NCBI GenBank assembly: GCA_043748535.1
Contig: JAYTMY010000075.1
Location: 1 to 56,810, forward strand
From: CAMCSH01 sp043748535
GTDB taxonomy: Bacteria; Verrucomicrobiota; Lentisphaeria; Lentisphaerales; Lentisphaeraceae
DNA length: 56,810 nt
Direction of reading: 5' to 3'
The position numbers and the translations under genes were made by a program. Below the pieces are notes generated by a model. It did no database searches. It was not told where the DNA came from and was given only the letters and a program-made list of their open reading frames with translations. Positions 1 to 8,235 of this stretch are shown here, piece by piece. Positions within the stretch are counted from its first letter, which is position 1. Each line of letters opens with the position of its first letter.

Positions 1-2
1 AC

Positions 3-125
3 TTTCTTGCCGCGATCCGCAGCCACATCGTCGCCCCCGTCAGCATTGATCTCATCTTCGAATCGATCGCAATCGTCACCGCTTCGACGATGTCCCAGAC
101 TGAACCAAAAACGGGGGGCGGTTGA
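3..125 (+). CDS. Possible 3' end of a gene cut by the window edge
   Basis: An open frame runs in from the left edge and stops at TGA 123-125. It encodes 40 residues with codons mostly ending in G or C, like the real genes nearby. The visible stretch includes HIVAPVSIDLIFESIAIVTA, which looks protein-like, followed by a polar tail ending in GGG. No family can be named from so little sequence. It could equally be a chance open frame. Confidence 0.3.
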   Translation, partial: FLAAIRSHIVAPVSIDLIFESIAIVTASTMSQTEPKTGGG

Positions 126-408
126 CGACAAAACTGCGCCTCAAAATCCGCTATTTTTCAACTCACTGGGGTTCCCTGCATCCGGTGTGAGGCGTCTTGG
201 ATACGCGTGCCTTTATCTGGCGTAAATTTTTTTATTAATATTAATAAAATCAATAAAATCAATAAAGTCGCAATCTCATCGGCATCAGCCGTCTTGACGT
301 GGCTCGTGTTAAATGCCGCTCTCGCCAACCGAAGGCCGGCTTCCGACAGCCCAGCTCGGCGGGCTGTAGCTCAAACCGGCTGGCAGCTGGCACTCCCAGG
401 TTCTAGGC
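126..408. repeat. Gene-free stretch with a 9-bp tandem repeat and a mosaic repeat copy
   Basis: I see no convincing gene here. Positions 243-269 hold three consecutive copies of a 9-mer (AATAAAATC twice, then AATAAAGTC) in an AT-rich patch. Positions 329-366 match 1188-1225 at 33 of 38 bases, in both cases centred on ACAGCCCAGC, which marks a diverged copy of the inverted-repeat element described at 1025-1265. The copy continues to about 411, against the 3' end of the next gene, and its end resembles other elements that carry a CTCCCAGG-type edge. Confidence 0.6.
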
Positions 409-954
409 TCACTTGGCCGCTGCCTGCAGGCGCTTCGCTTCGTCGACGAAGGCGAGGAAGGCGGCTTCGTCGGGGAAAGCGCGGCGCGGGATCAAGTGGC
501 CGCTGGTGCTGCTCACATAGATCGCCGCGAAGGTTTTATCGGGAGCGACGACGATCTGGTTGGTGCCTTTCCACGCTGTCTGGATGCTTGAGCTGGTCGA
601 GTCATTCTTCAGTCCGGTCTCGTCCAGTGACAGGGTTTGTGGCCCGACCATGCCTTGGTTGTTGCCCTCCTGCAAAAACTTGCGAGTCAGCTTTTCAAGA
701 TTGCGGGGATAAGACCAGGCGAAAAACAGCGGGTAAGCCCAAGAGAAAGTCAGCAGCGGGAACAAGGCGCTGGCCGCATGGGCAAAGCCGTCTTTATCCT
801 GCAGGCAGAGAAAGATCCAGCCGGCCAGCCACAGCAGGGGCAAAACCAACATGTTCTTCCAATAGATCTTGCGCATCTCCGGCGAGTTCTTGTAGTGAAA
901 ACGGTTGAAAGCCAGGATGTCTTCGAGGCTCTGGTCGTAGGTGATTTGAGGCAT
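409..954 (-). CDS. YcxB-like membrane protein
   Basis: This 181-residue protein has two closely spaced hydrophobic segments at about residues 33-50 and 60-78, separated by a short polar loop. A soluble C-terminal half of about 100 residues follows. The N-terminal 'F(H)YKNSPEMRK' segment, the membrane hairpin and the later 'LSLDETGLKNDS...WKGTNQIVVAPDKTFAAIYVS' pattern (quoted in parts) are typical of YcxB-like proteins, whose biochemical role is unknown. The ATG at 954 has a well-placed AGGAG upstream. It stands alone, with repeat elements on both sides. Family assignment is by pattern recognition only. Confidence 0.7.
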   Translation of the reverse strand: MPQITYDQSLEDILAFNRFHYKNSPEMRKIYWKNMLVLPLLWLAGWIFLCLQDKDGFAHAASALFPLLTFSWAYPLFFAWSYPRNLEKLTRKFLQEGNNQGMVGPQTLSLDETGLKNDSTSSSIQTAWKGTNQIVVAPDKTFAAIYVSSTSGHLIPRRAFPDEAAFLAFVDEAKRLQAAAK

Positions 955-1024
955 GGGGGCTCCTGGTTTATGGTCTTTCGGTGAACTTTCTCGGAATCGA
1001 TGGCGTCATGCCTGCTTGTATGCA

Positions 1025-1265
1025 GCTCCCATACTGGATCGCTGGCGTCCCGCCGGCTTGTTTGCTGCTAGTGCTCTCCTTTGAGCCCTTTGAGCAATGC
1101 CGGCACAGAGGCCGGGGCTCCCAGGGAGCTCATCGACCGCAGTCGACGGCTGTCGACAAGCGTCGATTGTTGTCGATGGACTTCCGGCCAAAGGCCCGCT
1201 TCCAACAGCCCAGCCCGGAGGGCTGGAACACAGCCGGCGGGACGCCAGCGATCCAGTATGGGAGC
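1025..1265. repeat. MITE-like element with 34-bp perfect inverted repeats
   Basis: Positions 1025-1058 and 1232-1265 are perfect reverse complements over 34 bases; the right arm begins AGCCGGCGGGACGCCAGCG. They enclose 173 bp that hold a GCTCCCAGG-type edge, a five-copy TCGA array at 1133-1176 and a smaller hairpin (CAGCCC...GGGCTG) near 1207-1225. Twenty-seven bases of the right arm recur exactly at 8032-8058. No transposase frame lies inside, so any movement would depend on a protein made elsewhere. The arrangement resembles a non-autonomous inverted-repeat element, but no flanking target duplication was obvious. Confidence 0.75.
1133..1176. repeat. TCGA decamer array, five copies at exact 10-bp spacing
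   Basis: TCGA occurs at 1133, 1143, 1153, 1163 and 1173, each separated by six variable bases. The spacing equals about one helical turn, so all copies face the same side of the duplex. Related arrays lie at 8066-8117 and 8674-8706. Confidence 0.8.
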
Positions 1266-1270
1266 GGCAT

Positions 1271-1579
1271 TCAGGTCTCCGGGAGGTTCAGGGTCATCTC
1301 AAAGGCCGAGCCGGGTTCTGTCGGCTTCCATCCTGCGGCGAGAGCTTGACGGATGGCTTGAGCCACATGGGCGGGCGGCACACTCTTCCCGGGAAGCTTC
1401 AGCCAGTTGTCGGGGCGTGGACTGACCAGCAGGACGGAAACACTGCCTTCAAGCTCGACGGCAAAACGCAGAGGACTCTGTGCCAGACCCTGAGTGAAGG
1501 TTGGGCGGGAACGAATCGCCCATCGATAGCTGTGGCCATCAACGACGAGTGTTCGGCTGCCTTTTTGCGGGAAAGACAT
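1271..1579 (-). CDS. Conserved-looking small hypothetical protein
   Basis: This 102-residue protein has no signal peptide or membrane segment. It contains 'LVVDGHSYRWAIRSRPT' near the N terminus and a C-terminal 'HVAQAIRQALAAGWKP' helix followed by 'PGSAFEM'. I recall small uncharacterised proteins of this layout from other GC-rich bacteria, but no function is known to me. The ATG at 1579 lies 9 bp after the stop of the upstream small protein gene, so the two are probably co-transcribed. The 3' end abuts the inverted-repeat element. Confidence 0.6.
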   Translation of the reverse strand: MSFPQKGSRTLVVDGHSYRWAIRSRPTFTQGLAQSPLRFAVELEGSVSVLLVSPRPDNWLKLPGKSVPPAHVAQAIRQALAAGWKPTEPGSAFEMTLNLPET

Positions 1580-1588
1580 GAGATCAAA

Positions 1589-1888
1589 TCAAAGCTTTTG
1601 CATGATGTCGAAGAAGGGCTTATAAAGTTCATGCAGAGTTTTTGGTGCCTCACTCGGCATCTGAAACTCGGGGCCGAGCATGTCCTTGTAGATGATCTGC
1701 ATCTTCGGCCACATCTTCCGAACATGGTCTTCCTCTTTGCGCTGGAGGGCTTCGTCAACCAAGCGATTGATGATCAATGGATCTGGCGGAGGTTGAGGCG
1801 GAGGCGGAAGTGGGGAGCGCAGTGAGATTCCTAGTGCTGCGAGAGAGCAAAGGAAGGCTAGTGATGAGAGTATGAAGGGGGCTTTCAT
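1589..1888 (-). CDS. Small membrane-anchored or secreted hypothetical protein
   Basis: This 99-residue protein begins with MKAPFILSSLAFLCSLAALG, a typical signal or anchor sequence. A proline-rich spacer (LPPPPQPPPDP) and a helical charged tail follow. No cysteine lipobox is present, so it is probably an inner-membrane anchored periplasmic protein or is cleaved and released. AGGAG precedes the ATG at 1888 at good spacing. It is the first gene of a likely two-gene unit with the 102-residue protein. Function unknown. Confidence 0.55.
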   Translation of the reverse strand: MKAPFILSSLAFLCSLAALGISLRSPLPPPPQPPPDPLIINRLVDEALQRKEEDHVRKMWPKMQIIYKDMLGPEFQMPSEAPKTLHELYKPFFDIMQKL

Positions 1889-1942
1889 AGTTGACTCCTG
1901 ATGTTGGGGCTGGTTTTAGGCATGGCTCCTAAAGAGCTCATC

Positions 1943-1972
1943 GATATCGCGATATCCCGATATCCCGATATC
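1943..1972. repeat. GATATC octamer array, four copies at 8-bp spacing
   Basis: GATATC occurs at 1943, 1951, 1959 and 1967, exactly 8 bp apart. TCGA frames the array at 1941 and 1971. It lies in the 98-bp gap between the small secreted protein gene and the 3' end of the large ATPase gene. It is not a classical terminator because no T-run follows. Confidence 0.75.
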
Positions 1973-1986
1973 GACATGACTTAAAA

Positions 1987-4900
1987 TCACGTCTCCGGAA
2001 TCACAAATTCATTCGCGCACTTCGGGCAGCTCACCTTGGAGCCACGGGGGTATTCCGCCACATCCAGCACCGCGTCGCACTTGGGGCAGTTGAGGTTCAC
2101 GGCGGCGGGGGTCGGGTCGTCGGAGATGCGGCCGAGGATGCCGAGGGCGGCGCGTTTGTTGGCTTCGATGTCCTGGAGGAGGGCGTCGGCTTTGCTGGAG
2201 CCGCCGCGGGCGAGTTCGGTGCAGGTTTGGGCCCAGTTGTTCATCAGGTCGATCTGCCGTTTGAGGAGGGAGGCGAGGAAGTCGGGGACGGTGTTGACCA
2301 CTTCGATGCGGGCGCGGGGGTCGCCGGGGGAAGCGGGCAGGGCGGCGAGGGTCTCGAGGATCTGCGGCAGATTGGCGCCGATGCCGTGCAGGGAGCTGCT
2401 GATCGAGGCGTGCATCTTGTCGTCATTCAACTGCTTGTGGCCGGCCATTTTCTCGAGGGCGCTGTTGAGGGTCGCCATCTCCGAGGCGACGAGGGCCATC
2501 GGGTCGGAGCCGTCCAAACCTTTGAGGCGCTGGTTGCGACGGAAGGTGCTGCGGATCTCTTCGAAACGGGCCTTCTGCTTGTCGCTCATGCGGCCGCGCA
2601 TTTCGGCGAAACGCAGAAGGTTGGACTCGGCGCCGGCGGCGAGGGTCTGCGATTCGTTCTGGTAGTGGGTGTCGATCAGGACCTCGATCTCGGCGGGCTC
2701 CATCAGGGGCACCACCTTCTCGGTGATCTTGGCCATGTTGCGGTAGGAGCCCTGCAGTTTGAAGGCGGGCTCGGTGCGGTAGGCGTCCTGCTGCGCGGCG
2801 GAGAGGATGTACTCCTGGTTGACTGCGAAGAGGGTGTCGCGCACGGTGCTGAGATGCTTGAAGACGGCGAGGATGTCGCCGAGCTCTTCGGAGCTGAGGT
2901 TGATCTCCAGCTCGAGGTTGTTGCGCTCGCCCGATTCGGCGGCTTCGATGAGCTTGCGGATGTCCTTCTGCGGCGCGGTGGTGAGGGGGCGCAGGGCGGA
3001 GTTGGAGGTGACCGCGTTCTCCATGTAGGACATGCGGAAGGCAGGGGCGGTTTCGCCGATGATGTCGCCGAGGTTGTAGGTGTCGGCGCGGTTGGCGAGC
3101 ATGTCGGGGATCTTGAACTTTTCGCCCGATTCGGTGTAGGGGTTGCCGGCCATGCAGACGACGAGGCGGCGGCCGCGCATGTCGTAGGTCTTGGGCTGGC
3201 CGCGCCAGACGCCTTCGATGCGGCGCTGGCCGTCGCAAAGGGAGATGAACTTCTGCAGGAACTCAGGGTTGGCGTGCTGGATGTCATCGACCAAAATCAT
3301 GACGTTGTCGCCCATTTCGAGCGCCAGGTTGAGCTTGTTGACCTCGTCGCGCGCGGCGGCGTTGGGCGCTTCCTGCGGGTCGAGCGAGGTGACGGCGTGG
3401 CCCATGGCGGGGGCGTTGATCTTGACGAAGACCAGGCCGAGGCGGTGGGCGAGGTATTCCATCAGGGTGGTCTTGCCGTAGCCGGGAGGCGAGATGAGGA
3501 GCAGCATGCCCATCAGGTCGGTGCGCTTGTTGACGCCGACGGTGCCGACCTGTTTGGCGAGGTTGTCGCCGACCAGCGGCAGGTAGACTTCGTCGACGAG
3601 GCGGTTGCGGACGAAGGAGCTCAGCACCTTGGGCTGGAAGTCGGCGAGGCGGAGTTCTTTGCGAGCCTTGTCGGCGAGCTCGATTTTGAGCTGCTGGTAG
3701 CTGCGGAAACGCGGCGCGACATCGGTCTCGAAACGGCGCAGACGGCTGCAGAATTCGTCGAGGGCGAGGGTCATTTTGCCGCCGACGATGCGGGGGTGCG
3801 AGCTGACCAGTCCGCCGATCTCGCGGACCAGTTTGACATCGAGGGTGGCGCCGGGAGCGGGGCCGCCGAGAAGGAGCAGAGCCGCGGCCTCGGGCAGGTA
3901 GGGGCGGGCCTCGGGCGGGCAGGCGGAGTCCGCAAAGCCTTCGAGCCAATCGGAGGCGAGACGCCAGGCGCCGCGGAGGTCACCGCGCAGGTCGCCAAGA
4001 GAGGCGTCGAAGCGATCCTTGAGGCGGCTCTGGCGCAGTTGCGATTCGAAGCCGCGAATTAAGACGGTCGCTTCCGACGAGGCGGTGAAGGGCTTGGCGC
4101 GGCAGATCTCGGCGAAGAGGTATTCGGCGGCGTCTAAAGTGTCGGCGCCGGCGATCAGCGGCGTCTCTTGGGCGAAGTCGGCGAGACGTTTTGCGAGGTC
4201 AGCAACCAGCGAGTCGGGACGGCGTCGCGACGGGAAGGCTTCGCGCATCAGGGCGAAGGAGGCGCAGCGGGCGCTGAGCAGGGCCTTGTCGTCCTCGGAG
4301 GCGACGGCGGACCACCACAACGAGGCGAGGGCGCGGTTGGCGGGGGGATGGCGCAAGAGTCCGGCACCGCCGGCGAGATCGATGAGCTGCGCCAGGAGCT
4401 GGGCCGCGTCGACATCGTGAATGCCTTTGACGTAACCTTCCGAGTAAAGCGGCGCCATGAATGATTGGACGGCGGGAAGAAGGGTTTCAGGGGTTGTAGG
4501 AGTTTTAGGGGTTTGAGGGGCAACAACAAGCTTGCCGGACTCCCACTGGCGGAAGAGTTGCCAGGCGAGGAATTCGATGCGGGCGACTTCGGGGTTTTCG
4601 GAGGGGATTTCCATGTCCCAGACATTGCGGAGTTCGGCGAGGCGGGGGTCCTTGACTTCGTCGAAATAACGGGTGCCGGTGAGGTGGAAGAACTGTGCTT
4701 CATCGCGGCGGATGATAGCGAGATCGAGGGTCAGGGGCGAAGCGGAGAACTGGTGTTTGCCGAGCTTGACCACTTCCTGTCCGGCGACGAAGAGTTCTTG
4801 GCGGTCCTTGAGCTGGCGGACGGCGGTTTCCTTGAGGGTCTTGAGGCGGCCGTCGAGGTCATCGGCGCGCACCGTGTCGCCGAGCTCGCGGAGCTGGCGG

Positions 4901-7326
4901 GCGAGGTCGCCGATCTTCTCTGGCATCGGGTCGGCGGCGAAGTAGGCGTGGATGTCCTTGGGGTCCTTGAAAGTCTCGATGCGGCCGCTGATGCCTTTGA
5001 GGACGCGATCGGCAGAGCTGACCAGGGCTTGTGAGCGCTTGTTGCGGGCTTCGTTGAGGGCGACGCGTTTCGACTCGAAGGCTTCCGAGGCCTCGACCCG
5101 TTTTTCGGCGAGGGCGGCGAGGAATTCATCGCCGTCGCTGAATCGCGATTCGAGTTCTTCGAGGGCGATCATGACGCGGGCGAGGCCCTGTTCGCAGGAC
5201 TTCGGGTCCTTGGCGAGATCGAGCTGCGAGGCGACGGTTTGCGACAGCAGCTTGAGCTGGGCCGAGAACTCGGCGGCGCCTTCGGCCGAGGCCAGTTCCT
5301 TGAGGCGGTTCTTGAGCAGCGAACGAGACTGGTTGAAGCGGGCGAAAACAGTGGAGATCGAGTCGATGATCTGCGCCGCCTCGGTGGCGTCGCCGATCTT
5401 CAGGTTGGCGACGGTTTCGGTCAACATTTCGAGCTGGCCGGTGGCGCCGCCGAGCTCTTCTTCGAGCTTCTTGGCTTCGGCGACGCGGGCGACCTTGGGG
5501 ACCAGGACTTCGAACTCAGCGGCGCGGGAGCGATAGATGTCGAGCGACTCCGGCTTGAGCAGGAAAACGACGGTGCTTTGGCTCAATTCGGCCTGGCGTT
5601 CGACCAGGGCTTTTTCGGTCTTTTCCGCCAGTCCGAGATCGGCGTAACGCAGACCTTTGAAGGCGACGGTTTCGCCGCGCAGAGTGCGGATTTCGGCGAG
5701 GAAACCGACGAAGACGGTGATGTCTTTGTAGTCGGCGTTCTTGATCCGCTTTTCCAGCTCGGCCGATTTTGCGGTGAGCGCAGCGGCGGCTTCGACCGCG
5801 GTCTTGCGGATGCGGCGGACCTTCTCGAACTCATCGATGGCAGCGCCGGCGGCCTTGCCGATGCCTTGGAGCACTTCGGCGAGGTTGCCGGCTTCCGGTT
5901 TGGCGAGCCAGAAATAGGCGTCGGTGATGCTGCGGGTGCGCTTCACCAGGTCGACATAGAGATCGGCGTAGCCCTCGCCCTTGGCGAAGACGGTGAGGAT
6001 TTCGCCGCATTCGCTCATGCAGCGCACGAGATCCTTGTTGCCGATCTTGTAGAGCAGGTGCGAGGTGTCGCCGGCGGGCATGGTGAAATCGGAGGCGCAG
6101 AAGGGGGTTTTCCAGATCTGCAGCATGTGGTGTTTCTTGGGCTCGTCATCGGCCTTGAAGAAGAGCAGTTTGCCATCGGGGAAGAGGGTGTAGCCGCGGC
6201 AGACGATGGGGGTGGCGACGCTCATGGTGATGAGGTTGTACTGCAGCAGCAGGGTGGTGGCGCCGACGCGGTTCTTGAAGACGAAGAGGTGGTCTTCGCC
6301 GTTGGGCGAAGGGATGCGGCGGAGGAAGCTGAGGCCGGGGGGCGATTCGAAGGTGCGGACCTCGCCGTTTTGCAGGGCGTAGCCGTTGGGGAAGAGGACG
6401 CCGTGGTCCTCGGGGAGGAGGACGCAGCTTTGCGCCAGGGCGTCGTTGCGGGTCACCGTCTGGGTCTTGACGCAGAAGACGAAGTGGCGCCAATCCTTCT
6501 CCTGGAAAGGCTTGAATTTGAGCAGAATGAGCGAGCCGACGAGGGCGTAATAGATCTCGGCGTCGTCGAGGCCCTGGTCCTTGTTTTCGACCACTTCCGA
6601 GTAGATGCCGGCGCCGTCGGCGGTGTTGTCCTCGACCTTGATCGTCAGGTCGCCGCCGACGCATTCGACGAAGAGCTTGTCCTCGATCGAGATGTGCGGG
6701 TGTTTGCCCTGGCGGTGCATGTCGCGGGTGCAGCGTTTCCAGGTGAATTCCTGTTGCGGCGGCAGGGACAGATCGGCGACCGAGCGGTCATCGAGATATT
6801 TCAGCGAGCCGTCGGGCAGCATCAGCCATTTGAAGGCCTTGAGGTCGTTGGCCGAATCGGAGAGGCGGAAGACGAAGTAGAGGTGGCTGCCGCGGATGCC
6901 GAGCTTGATGAATTTCGCCTTGCGGTAGTACTTCATCAGGTCGGCGAAGGCGGTGCGGAAGGCTGCGTCCTGGATGAGCTCGTTGCCGATTTCGTGGAAC
7001 TGGCCGTCGTCGCGCTGTTCGTAGACGCCGAAGACATCCTCGGGAGTGATTTCCGACTTCATGCCGACCTGGACATTGAAGCCGAAGATGAACTTGTCGC
7101 CGACCGCCGCGAGGTCTTGGGCGACGCAGTTGTGCGAGGTGGTCAAGCGTTCCGAGGCACTGAGGGCGCTTTCGACGCCGCCGAAGATGGCCTTGCGCTG
7201 CAGGTTGAGGGCATCGAGGCGTTTTTTCAGTTCCGCTCCCTGGCTTTCGAGGCGTTGGCGGAGGACTTCATAGGCGCCGCCTTCGAGTTTGGCGGGAGCG
7301 GCGGCGGGAGCGGGAGTTTCGGACAT
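1987..7326 (-). CDS. Giant AAA ATPase of the DUF3686 'DNA repair ATPase' type
   Basis: The protein has 1779 residues from the ATG at 7326 (MSETPAPAAAP). The frame extends upstream to 7386 through low-complexity repeat DNA that is unlikely to be translated. The N-terminal third (about 1-480) matches what I know of the DUF3686 domain, annotated as related to DNA repair ATPases. A long helical, probably coiled-coil region follows (about 500-900). Near residue 1278 lies a P-loop, SPPGYGKTTLMEYL, with lysine at about 1285, and a Walker B 'MILVDDIQ' with the acidic pair at about 1347-1348, so this is an AAA module. The last 35 residues form a zinc ribbon: CPKC, then CPKC. The protein is cytoplasmic by composition. 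A role in DNA repair comes from database naming of the family and has not been shown here; it could be a chaperone or defence ATPase. No partner gene adjoins it. Confidence 0.8.
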   Translation of the reverse strand: MSETPAPAAAPAKLEGGAYEVLRQRLESQGAELKKRLDALNLQRKAIFGGVESALSASERLTTSHNCVAQDLAAVGDKFIFGFNVQVGMKSEITPEDVFGVYEQRDDGQFHEIGNELIQDAAFRTAFADLMKYYRKAKFIKLGIRGSHLYFVFRLSDSANDLKAFKWLMLPDGSLKYLDDRSVADLSLPPQQEFTWKRCTRDMHRQGKHPHISIEDKLFVECVGGDLTIKVEDNTADGAGIYSEVVENKDQGLDDAEIYYALVGSLILLKFKPFQEKDWRHFVFCVKTQTVTRNDALAQSCVLLPEDHGVLFPNGYALQNGEVRTFESPPGLSFLRRIPSPNGEDHLFVFKNRVGATTLLLQYNLITMSVATPIVCRGYTLFPDGKLLFFKADDEPKKHHMLQIWKTPFCASDFTMPAGDTSHLLYKIGNKDLVRCMSECGEILTVFAKGEGYADLYVDLVKRTRSITDAYFWLAKPEAGNLAEVLQGIGKAAGAAIDEFEKVRRIRKTAVEAAAALTAKSAELEKRIKNADYKDITVFVGFLAEIRTLRGETVAFKGLRYADLGLAEKTEKALVERQAELSQSTVVFLLKPESLDIYRSRAAEFEVLVPKVARVAEAKKLEEELGGATGQLEMLTETVANLKIGDATEAAQIIDSISTVFARFNQSRSLLKNRLKELASAEGAAEFSAQLKLLSQTVASQLDLAKDPKSCEQGLARVMIALEELESRFSDGDEFLAALAEKRVEASEAFESKRVALNEARNKRSQALVSSADRVLKGISGRIETFKDPKDIHAYFAADPMPEKIGDLARQLRELGDTVRADDLDGRLKTLKETAVRQLKDRQELFVAGQEVVKLGKHQFSASPLTLDLAIIRRDEAQFFHLTGTRYFDEVKDPRLAELRNVWDMEIPSENPEVARIEFLAWQLFRQWESGKLVVAPQTPKTPTTPETLLPAVQSFMAPLYSEGYVKGIHDVDAAQLLAQLIDLAGGAGLLRHPPANRALASLWWSAVASEDDKALLSARCASFALMREAFPSRRRPDSLVADLAKRLADFAQETPLIAGADTLDAAEYLFAEICRAKPFTASSEATVLIRGFESQLRQSRLKDRFDASLGDLRGDLRGAWRLASDWLEGFADSACPPEARPYLPEAAALLLLGGPAPGATLDVKLVREIGGLVSSHPRIVGGKMTLALDEFCSRLRRFETDVAPRFRSYQQLKIELADKARKELRLADFQPKVLSSFVRNRLVDEVYLPLVGDNLAKQVGTVGVNKRTDLMGMLLLISPPGYGKTTLMEYLAHRLGLVFVKINAPAMGHAVTSLDPQEAPNAAARDEVNKLNLALEMGDNVMILVDDIQHANPEFLQKFISLCDGQRRIEGVWRGQPKTYDMRGRRLVVCMAGNPYTESGEKFKIPDMLANRADTYNLGDIIGETAPAFRMSYMENAVTSNSALRPLTTAPQKDIRKLIEAAESGERNNLELEINLSSEELGDILAVFKHLSTVRDTLFAVNQEYILSAAQQDAYRTEPAFKLQGSYRNMAKITEKVVPLMEPAEIEVLIDTHYQNESQTLAAGAESNLLRFAEMRGRMSDKQKARFEEIRSTFRRNQRLKGLDGSDPMALVASEMATLNSALEKMAGHKQLNDDKMHASISSSLHGIGANLPQILETLAALPASPGDPRARIEVVNTVPDFLASLLKRQIDLMNNWAQTCTELARGGSSKADALLQDIEANKRAALGILGRISDDPTPAAVNLNCPKCDAVLDVAEYPRGSKVSCPKCANEFVIPET

Positions 7327-7348
7327 GGTAGGGACTCGGTAAAAGGGG

Positions 7349-7380
7349 GGTAAAGAGGTAAAGAGGTAACGAGGTAAAGG
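7349..7380. repeat. GGTAAAGA octamer array upstream of the ATPase gene
   Basis: GGTA starts at 7349, 7357, 7365 and 7373, giving four tandem 8-bp units, the last two slightly varied. The array ends 23 bp upstream of the ATPase start codon at 7326 and could change the leader length of that gene by slipped-strand change. The 8-bp period is the same as that of the GATATC array at the other end of the ATPase gene. Confidence 0.7.
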
Positions 7381-7392
7381 GAGCAAGTTAGC

Positions 7393-7929
7393 TCATCTTG
7401 GGAGCCCCGGCGTCCCGCCGGGTGTGGTTTGTGGCTCTCCACTGGGCTCGCCGGCATCCTGCTGGTTTGCTCGCCGTTCGCGGAAGTCGGGCAGTTGATC
7501 GAGGAAGGCCGGAGGGAAGCCGCTGAACCAGGCTTTTTCGGAGTCGGCCTTCTTTTTGTGAACAATTCGAAATCTCCTGCCAATCAAAATGTAGAGGAGG
7601 ATTAATGGCGACATCAGGACAAAACCTGTCATGGCTTTGCCACCTAGTAGCATAATGATAAGAACACCAAAGAGTGAAACACTTTGCAAAACCTGGCGAG
7701 TCCGATGCCATGTGTGAAACCGTTTTTGATGAAGAAAACACAGGCTCAGTGCGCCAAAATCCTGATCAATCGGCATGAATCCTTGCCTCTGATAAAACCA
7801 GAGTGGCTTATTTGGATTCGCCTCGCTTGCATCGCAGTAGACGCAGCGTTGCGGGAAGGTGCAACCGTGCTCGATGACGAGCAGATGTTGTTCGCGCCAG
7901 AGACCGGGGAAGGGATTGGGATTAGTCAT
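7393..7929 (-). CDS. Membrane protein with a CxxC motif, tail formed by a repeat
   Basis: The predicted protein has 178 residues from the ATG at 7929 (MTNPNPFPGLW), chosen over the ATG at 7938 because AGGA lies at better spacing. Near the N terminus is 'CTFPQRCVYCDA', a CxxC pair with a further cysteine before it, and a later cysteine lies in 'LSLCFLHQKR'. Two hydrophobic segments follow at about residues 80-115, separated by a short loop. The tail (PGGTPGLPR) is encoded by a copy of the dispersed CTCCCAGG-type repeat, which also supplies the stop codon. The domain body resembles small hypothetical proteins seen in Verrucomicrobia. Function unknown; metal binding by the cysteines is a guess. 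Confidence 0.6.
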   Translation of the reverse strand: MTNPNPFPGLWREQHLLVIEHGCTFPQRCVYCDASEANPNKPLWFYQRQGFMPIDQDFGALSLCFLHQKRFHTWHRTRQVLQSVSLFGVLIIMLLGGKAMTGFVLMSPLILLYILIGRRFRIVHKKKADSEKAWFSGFPPAFLDQLPDFRERRANQQDAGEPSGEPQTTPGGTPGLPR

Positions 7930-7933
7930 GGAG

Positions 7934-8058
7934 TTCATCCTGGGAGCGCCGGCTGCCAGCCGGTTGGGGTTTTGCGTTCATCGCGAAGAAGGCTTGCAGC
8001 TCCGCACGGAGTGCGAGGAAGCCGCAGAACAAGCCGGCGGGACGCCAGCGATCCAGTA
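7934..8058. repeat. Mosaic dispersed repeat with CATCCTGGGAGC edge and inverted-repeat arm
   Basis: The left edge reads CATCCTGGGAGC and runs into a hairpin, GCCGGCTGCCAGCCGG. The right edge, 8032-8058, is identical over 27 bases to the right arm of the element at 1025-1265. Between them is a smaller hairpin (CTCCGCACGGAG). A second CATCCTGGGAGC edge lies near 8146 and a third, variant copy near 7394. The element sits directly upstream of the CxxC membrane protein gene and overlaps its start region. Confidence 0.65.
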
Positions 8059-8117
8059 ATATCTGTCGATTCCTTCGATAGCTATCGAAGAAATCGACAG
8101 ATATCGATAGACATCGA
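8059..8117. repeat. 46-bp near-perfect palindrome within a six-copy TCGA array
   Basis: Positions 8059-8104 form a palindrome in which 22 of 23 pairs match, so either strand could fold into a long hairpin or the duplex into a cruciform. TCGA occurs at 8066, 8075, 8085, 8094, 8104 and 8114, 9 or 10 bp apart. The segment 8094-8117 recurs with one mismatch at 8683-8706. It lies inside the region where the toxin gene should continue. Confidence 0.8.
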
Positions 8118-8235
8118 AGGCGTTGATTGTTCATGTTGTTCATCCTGGGAGCCCCGACGTCGCGAAGCGAGCGTGGCTCAAGCTTCCAGCTTGAGTGCAG
8201 CTCGGAACAATTCGATCGGGACGATCGAGCCACAT

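Noticed and set aside
2227..7353. Long plus-strand open frames opposite the giant ATPase gene (611 and 704 residues)
   Set aside because: They are antisense shadows of a GC-rich gene: composition is dominated by G, A, V, E and D runs, with no recognisable domain. The minus strand encodes clear Walker motifs and a zinc ribbon.
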